From contig JAEVYR010000265.1 of NCBI GenBank assembly GCA_023392645.1, positions 1 to 9,081 on the forward strand: a stretch of 9,081 nt of DNA. The letters are read 5' to 3'. The position numbers and the translations under genes were made by a program. The notes below the pieces were generated by a model. That model was not told where the DNA came from and searched no databases. It was given only the letters and a program-made list of their open reading frames with translations. Below are positions 6,228 through 9,081 of this stretch, piece by piece. Origin of the DNA: Chloroflexota bacterium. Lineage in GTDB: Bacteria > Chloroflexota > Chloroflexia > Thermomicrobiales > UBA6265. Positions within the stretch are counted from its first letter, which is position 1, and each line of letters opens with the position of its first letter.

Positions 6228-7676
6228 CTACGTGTTCTGCTGCGCCTGCGCTTCGTAATGGGCGATCGTCTCCTCCCGGAGACCGATCAGCCCGTCGGAC
6301 ATCTCGACGCGATAGGGCTCATCGGGCGTGAGCGCGCGCAGGGTCTCCGGCAGCGCGTCGAGCGACGCCATCGCCCGACGCCGGATCTCCTGGACCGATT
6401 CCTCGGGCATCACCCGCTGCCCCTCGACCACGATCGGTTGCAGCAGCGGCCGGCCGCCCCGCGGCGCGGGCTCGTCGTCGATCTGGATGATGTCGTGGTC
6501 GAACCCGTCCATCCGGTAGACCTGCTTGCGGCCCGGCCAGGTGCTCTTGCCGCCGGCGAGCTTGATTCGCGAGGGGTAGTCGGGGTCGCTGTCGAACCAG
6601 ACCAGCTTGTAGACCGCGCCGATCACCCCGCCGACGGTGCCGCTCGCGATCGTGCCGAGCCCGACGCCGAGATTGCCGCCGACGCCGAAGCCGTCGACCG
6701 GCGCGCCGGCGCCGAGAATCTCCTCGATCCGGTACTCGTCAATATCGCCGCTGACCAGCACGTGCACGTCGGTCAGGCCGGCGTCGTCGAGCTTCTGGCG
6801 GACCATGAAGCTGTCGGCGATGAGGTCGCCGCTGTCGAGTCGAACGGCGGTCATCCGGTGACCGGACCGCTCGCGCTCCTCCTTCGCGACCGTGATCGCG
6901 TGCGCGATGCCGGTCGGCACATCGTAGGTATCCAGGAGCAGGCTGTACTCCGGCATCGCGGCGGCGACGGCACGGAATGCCTCCAGCTCGGTCGGGTAGG
7001 CCTGCACCAGCGCGTGCGGGATCGTGCCGCTGGCGGGGATGTCGTAGGCCATCGCGCCCGCGACGAACGATGTGCTGTCGCAGCCTCCGATGTAGCCCGA
7101 GCGAGCGGCGATGTGCGGCGCGTGGGCGCGGCGGAACGCGAAATCGGCGACGCTCGCGCCGTTGGCGACCAGGCTGAGGCGGGCCGACTTGGTCGCGATC
7201 AACGTCGAGACGCCGATGGCGCGCAGCAGCCCGGATTCGAGGATGAGCGCCTCGTGGAACGGCGCTGTCACGCGCAGCAGGGGCTCGTTCGGGAAGGCGA
7301 TTTCCCCCTCGGGGATCCCGGCGATATCGCCGGAGAATCGCATCTCGCTGAGGAATTGCAGGAACGCCGGCTCGTAGTGCTTGATGCGTTCGAGATAGGC
7401 CAGCTCGACGTCGGTGAAGGTGAACCGCTGGAGGTAATCCATTGCCGGCTCGAGCCCCGCCACCAGCATGAACCCGCCGGCGAAGGGGTTCGACCGCGTG
7501 TAGAGATCGAACGTGGCGGTGCCGGTGTGGTTGCCCTTCCAGGCCATATAGGCGGCGTCGATGTGATAGAGATCGACGAAGAGCGCGGTGGACTCCGGCA
7601 GGAAGAGATGATCGCCCTGATGGGTGTAGATCTCCCCCGGATCGTCCACGAAACCCTTACCGTTCCTGCTGCTCAT
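6228..7676 (-). CDS. pncB: Nicotinate phosphoribosyltransferase
   Basis: This 482-residue cytoplasmic enzyme joins nicotinate and phosphoribosyl pyrophosphate to give nicotinate mononucleotide with ATP hydrolysis (EC 6.3.4.21), the committed step of Preiss-Handler NAD salvage. Family features in order: the N-terminal substrate strand FVDLYHIDAAYMAW (33-46), FRRAHAP (181-187), RSGYIGGCDSTSFV (192-205), SGTIPHA (216-222), RLDSGDL (279-285), SGDIDEYRI (309-317) and GGVIGAVYKLV (349-359). His221 lies where I would expect the phosphorylated active-site His of the family; this is from pattern, not alignment. ATG 7676 gives the normal family N-terminus. GGGGGA lies three bases upstream and GGGAG eleven bases upstream; neither spacing is ideal. 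The gene follows pncA on the same strand after 77 bases, so the two probably form an operon. Confidence 0.95.
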   Translation of the reverse strand: MSSRNGKGFVDDPGEIYTHQGDHLFLPESTALFVDLYHIDAAYMAWKGNHTGTATFDLYTRSNPFAGGFMLVAGLEPAMDYLQRFTFTDVELAYLERIKHYEPAFLQFLSEMRFSGDIAGIPEGEIAFPNEPLLRVTAPFHEALILESGLLRAIGVSTLIATKSARLSLVANGASVADFAFRRAHAPHIAARSGYIGGCDSTSFVAGAMAYDIPASGTIPHALVQAYPTELEAFRAVAAAMPEYSLLLDTYDVPTGIAHAITVAKEERERSGHRMTAVRLDSGDLIADSFMVRQKLDDAGLTDVHVLVSGDIDEYRIEEILGAGAPVDGFGVGGNLGVGLGTIASGTVGGVIGAVYKLVWFDSDPDYPSRIKLAGGKSTWPGRKQVYRMDGFDHDIIQIDDEPAPRGGRPLLQPIVVEGQRVMPEESVQEIRRRAMASLDALPETLRALTPDEPYRVEMSDGLIGLREETIAHYEAQAQQNT

Positions 7677-7725
7677 GCGTCCCCCGGCTCCCGATGCGGA
7701 GCGATGCCTGTCGTCGCCTATACGG

Positions 7726-7743
7726 GTCGATCCGTGTCGATCC
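7726..7743. repeat. Tandem GTCGATCC repeat in the pncA-pncB gap
   Basis: GTCGATCC occurs at 7726-7733 and again at 7736-7743, two exact copies ten bases apart, about one helical turn. It lies in the 77-base gap, 11 bases past the pncA stop. Chance occurrence is possible in GC-rich DNA; a protein-binding site or internal promoter element is the alternative. Confidence 0.3.
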
Positions 7744-7753
7744 CTTGCGGTAC

Positions 7754-8446
7754 CTACGAGATGGTGCTCACGATGCGGATATTGTTCGATTGCAGATAGT
7801 AGAGCCAGACGGCGTGAAAGAAATCGCCCGGATGCGCCGTGCCCGGTGCGACGTCCGGACCGTCGGGGATGTCGAACGTGTCGACGCAATCGATCGGCAC
7901 GATCACCTGGAAGTCCTGGATGCCGAGCGCGTTCGCGCGCAGGCGGAGATGCATGGCCAGCGCCGTGACGCAGAGATCGGTGCAATCGCCGATCACGATC
8001 GCGGTGCGCAGGTCCATGTGCTGATCCCACCAGGCGTCGAATTCGGTTTCGACGGCGGGGTGAAGCGAGTTCTTCTCGATGATGGTGAAATGGTCGGCAA
8101 AGGGCAGCCCCGCCAGCTCGGGGATCATCTCGCTCTCGCTGGTGCCGGCGATGGCGTGCGGCGGGTAGGCGTTGAACTCCGGCGTGTCTTCGGGGTGGGT
8201 GTCCTGGCCGAAGACGAACTCGCGCACACCATACTCCCAGGCCCGTGTCACCAGCTTCACCACCGGGTCGGTGATCGCGTCGATGCGTGCCGATGCGAGC
8301 GCGCCCTCGCGCAGGAAGCCGTTGATGATGTCGGCGCCGAATATGGCCGTGGTCGCCGGGTCGGGCGCGATGTCGTCGAGCGTCGCGGCGGGGACGGTTT
8401 CGAGCCAGCGCGAAACAAACTGCGGGATATCGTTGGTGGTGGGCAT
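7754..8446 (-). CDS. pncA: Nicotinamidase-like cysteine hydrolase (isochorismatase fold)
   Basis: A 230-residue cysteine hydrolase of the isochorismatase superfamily, most likely nicotinamidase (EC 3.5.1.19), turning nicotinamide into nicotinate and ammonia. The triad is visible: Asp39 in FGADIINGF, Lys125 in IIEKNSLHP, and nucleophile Cys159 in GDCTDLCV. Metal ligands typical of nicotinamidases are Asp82 and His84 in QDTHPED, and His97 in YPPHAIAGT; the additional histidine of the mycobacterial PncA site is absent, as in three-ligand members. The location directly before pncB strongly supports the nicotinamide assignment. The symbol rests on motifs plus context; another amide-cleaving relative is the alternative. 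ATG 8446 is chosen because TGGAG (8455-8459, minus strand) lies eight bases upstream; the open frame extends to 8635, into the divergent gene, and that part does not look like protein. Confidence 0.87.
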   Translation of the reverse strand: MPTTNDIPQFVSRWLETVPAATLDDIAPDPATTAIFGADIINGFLREGALASARIDAITDPVVKLVTRAWEYGVREFVFGQDTHPEDTPEFNAYPPHAIAGTSESEMIPELAGLPFADHFTIIEKNSLHPAVETEFDAWWDQHMDLRTAIVIGDCTDLCVTALAMHLRLRANALGIQDFQVIVPIDCVDTFDIPDGPDVAPGTAHPGDFFHAVWLYYLQSNNIRIVSTIS

Positions 8447-8531
8447 GGTGCGGACTCCAGGTCGAAGGTGCCGGACGACGCCGGCGGCCCGGTGATTTGG
8501 GCTATTCTCGCATGTTGTGGGAGCGATGTGT

Positions 8532-8556
8532 CGCCGTCCGCTGGTTTCGGACGGCG
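8532..8556. repeat. Perfect 9-bp inverted repeat in the pncA divergent region
   Basis: CGCCGTCCG (8532-8540) and CGGACGGCG (8548-8556) are exact reverse complements around a seven-base spacer, CTGGTTT. The element sits in the 163-base gap between pncA and the zinc-ribbon/J-domain gene, 53 bases before the latter's start. It could be an operator or an RNA hairpin in the J-domain gene's leader. A second, smaller inverted repeat, GCCGG/CCGGC (8470-8474 and 8481-8485), lies in the probable pncA leader. Between them, about 8492-8520 is the most AT-rich part of the gap and the likeliest promoter zone, but I cannot assign -35/-10 hexamers on either strand. Confidence 0.5.
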
Positions 8557-8593
8557 TCGGGCTGCTACGCTCAACACGGTTCACGACGCCGAC

Positions 8594-8599
8594 GAGGAG
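8594..8599 (+). promoter_or_regulatory. Ribosome binding site for the zinc-ribbon/J-domain gene
   Basis: GAGGAG lies ten bases before the GTG at 8610. The spacing is at the long end of normal, but no other start codon in this frame precedes the zinc ribbon, so it supports 8610. Confidence 0.55.
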
Positions 8600-8609
8600 C
8601 GACCGCTGG

Positions 8610-9081
8610 GTGATATTCCCGATCATAGGCGCCAAGGATTATATCGATCAGCGGGGGTTCCTGATCCACGCCTGTCCGACCTGCAAGCGGGATCGGACAT
8701 TTGCCGTGTACAACACCCGTCGCAAGCTGACGCTTTACCTGATCCCGACGGCCAGCGTGCGCACGCAGCACGTGATGGAGTGCATGACCTGCCACGGCAA
8801 GTGGGGCATCGCCGACAAGCAGTGGGAGGAGGTCGAGCCGATGCTGATGACGCAGGAGCAGCTCGCCCGCTGGATCCACGAGCGGGAATCGGCGCAGCGC
8901 GCGCCCGCGCGTCCGGTGCAGGCGGGGCCGACGCTCTACCAGGTGCTGCAGGTGGACCCGTCGGCCGATCCGGAGATCATCGAGGTCGCCTACAAGCGGC
9001 TGGCGATGAAGCACCACCCCGACATGGGGGGCGGTCCCGACGCGCAGGAACGGATGCGGCAGCTCAACGCCGCACGCGATG
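8610..9081 (+). CDS. Zinc-ribbon plus J-domain protein (3' end cut by window)
   Basis: The first 157 residues are visible and the frame is open at the right edge. Residues 1-67 form a zinc ribbon: VIFPIIGAKDY, then CPTC (Cys22, Cys25) and CMTC (Cys58, Cys61), with a basic, hydrophobic middle (TRRKLTLYLIP, 36-46). This resembles the small bacterial zinc_ribbon_15-type domains. A polar helical linker (70-105, rich in Gln, Glu, Arg, Ala and Pro) leads to a J domain starting at TLYQVLQVDPSAD (108-120), with HHPD (135-138) and the following helix QERMRQLNAARD (146-157). J domains stimulate the ATPase of Hsp70/DnaK through HPD. The order here is reversed relative to DnaJ, where the J domain is N-terminal and the zinc module is internal with four CxxCxGxG repeats, so this is not DnaJ. 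The client and partner are unknown. It is divergent from pncA. Confidence 0.85.
   Translation, partial: MIFPIIGAKDYIDQRGFLIHACPTCKRDRTFAVYNTRRKLTLYLIPTASVRTQHVMECMTCHGKWGIADKQWEEVEPMLMTQEQLARWIHERESAQRAPARPVQAGPTLYQVLQVDPSADPEIIEVAYKRLAMKHHPDMGGGPDAQERMRQLNAARD

Noticed and set aside
6138..7799. Very long plus-strand open frame (553 codons) opposite pncB
   Set aside because: It mirrors the pncB coding strand. pncB has the full set of conserved family motifs, while the opposite frame is Asp/Glu/Arg/Gly/His-rich with no recognisable domain. Such shadows are usual in GC-rich DNA.
7677..8030. Longer pncB reaching to 8030 inside pncA
   Set aside because: The extra 118 residues are the out-of-frame shadow of pncA. 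Family length and N-terminal motif fit the start at 7676.

Overview
The window is GC-rich, shows high-GC codon usage throughout, and reads as ordinary chromosomal bacterial DNA. Two exported proteins carry Ala/Ser/Thr/Pro linkers of the 'TPMASPA' / 'EASPAPEPASPVAVATPV' kind just after the signal peptide. That style is common in Thermomicrobia (Chloroflexota; Sphaerobacter and Thermomicrobium relatives), so a Thermomicrobia-like bacterium is my best guess. This is an inference from style, not a phylogenetic result. I see no rRNA or tRNA gene, insertion sequence, CRISPR array or phage gene.

Layout: five plus-strand genes run from the left edge to about 6050. (1) An S10 serine carboxypeptidase-like protein without a signal peptide. 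(2) A free-standing B3/4 (tRNA-synthetase editing-type) domain protein behind a roughly 180-nt hairpin-rich leader. (3) A four-helix DUF2165 membrane protein. (4) An exported alpha/beta hydrolase of the FrsA / 2,6-dihydroxypseudooxynicotine-hydrolase type with a Tat-like signal. (5) A secreted metallophosphatase whose five motifs match the purple-acid-phosphatase pattern. Most of these genes are separated by GC-rich inverted repeats, so they look like separate small units rather than one operon.

From 6228 to 8446, on the minus strand, lies a two-gene NAD-salvage unit. A nicotinamidase-like cysteine hydrolase (pncA) comes first, followed 77 nt later by nicotinate phosphoribosyltransferase (pncB). 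Together they would convert nicotinamide to nicotinate and then to nicotinate mononucleotide (first steps of the Preiss-Handler route). Divergent from pncA, across a 163-bp gap that holds a perfect 9-bp inverted repeat, a plus-strand gene begins at 8610 and runs off the right edge. It fuses an N-terminal four-cysteine zinc ribbon to a J domain with an intact HPD motif.

I did not find a clearly new multi-gene system. The items most worth a second look are the purple-acid-phosphatase-like secreted enzyme, the zinc-ribbon/J-domain fusion, the structured leaders of the B3/4 and exported-hydrolase genes, and the inverted and direct repeats around pncA-pncB.
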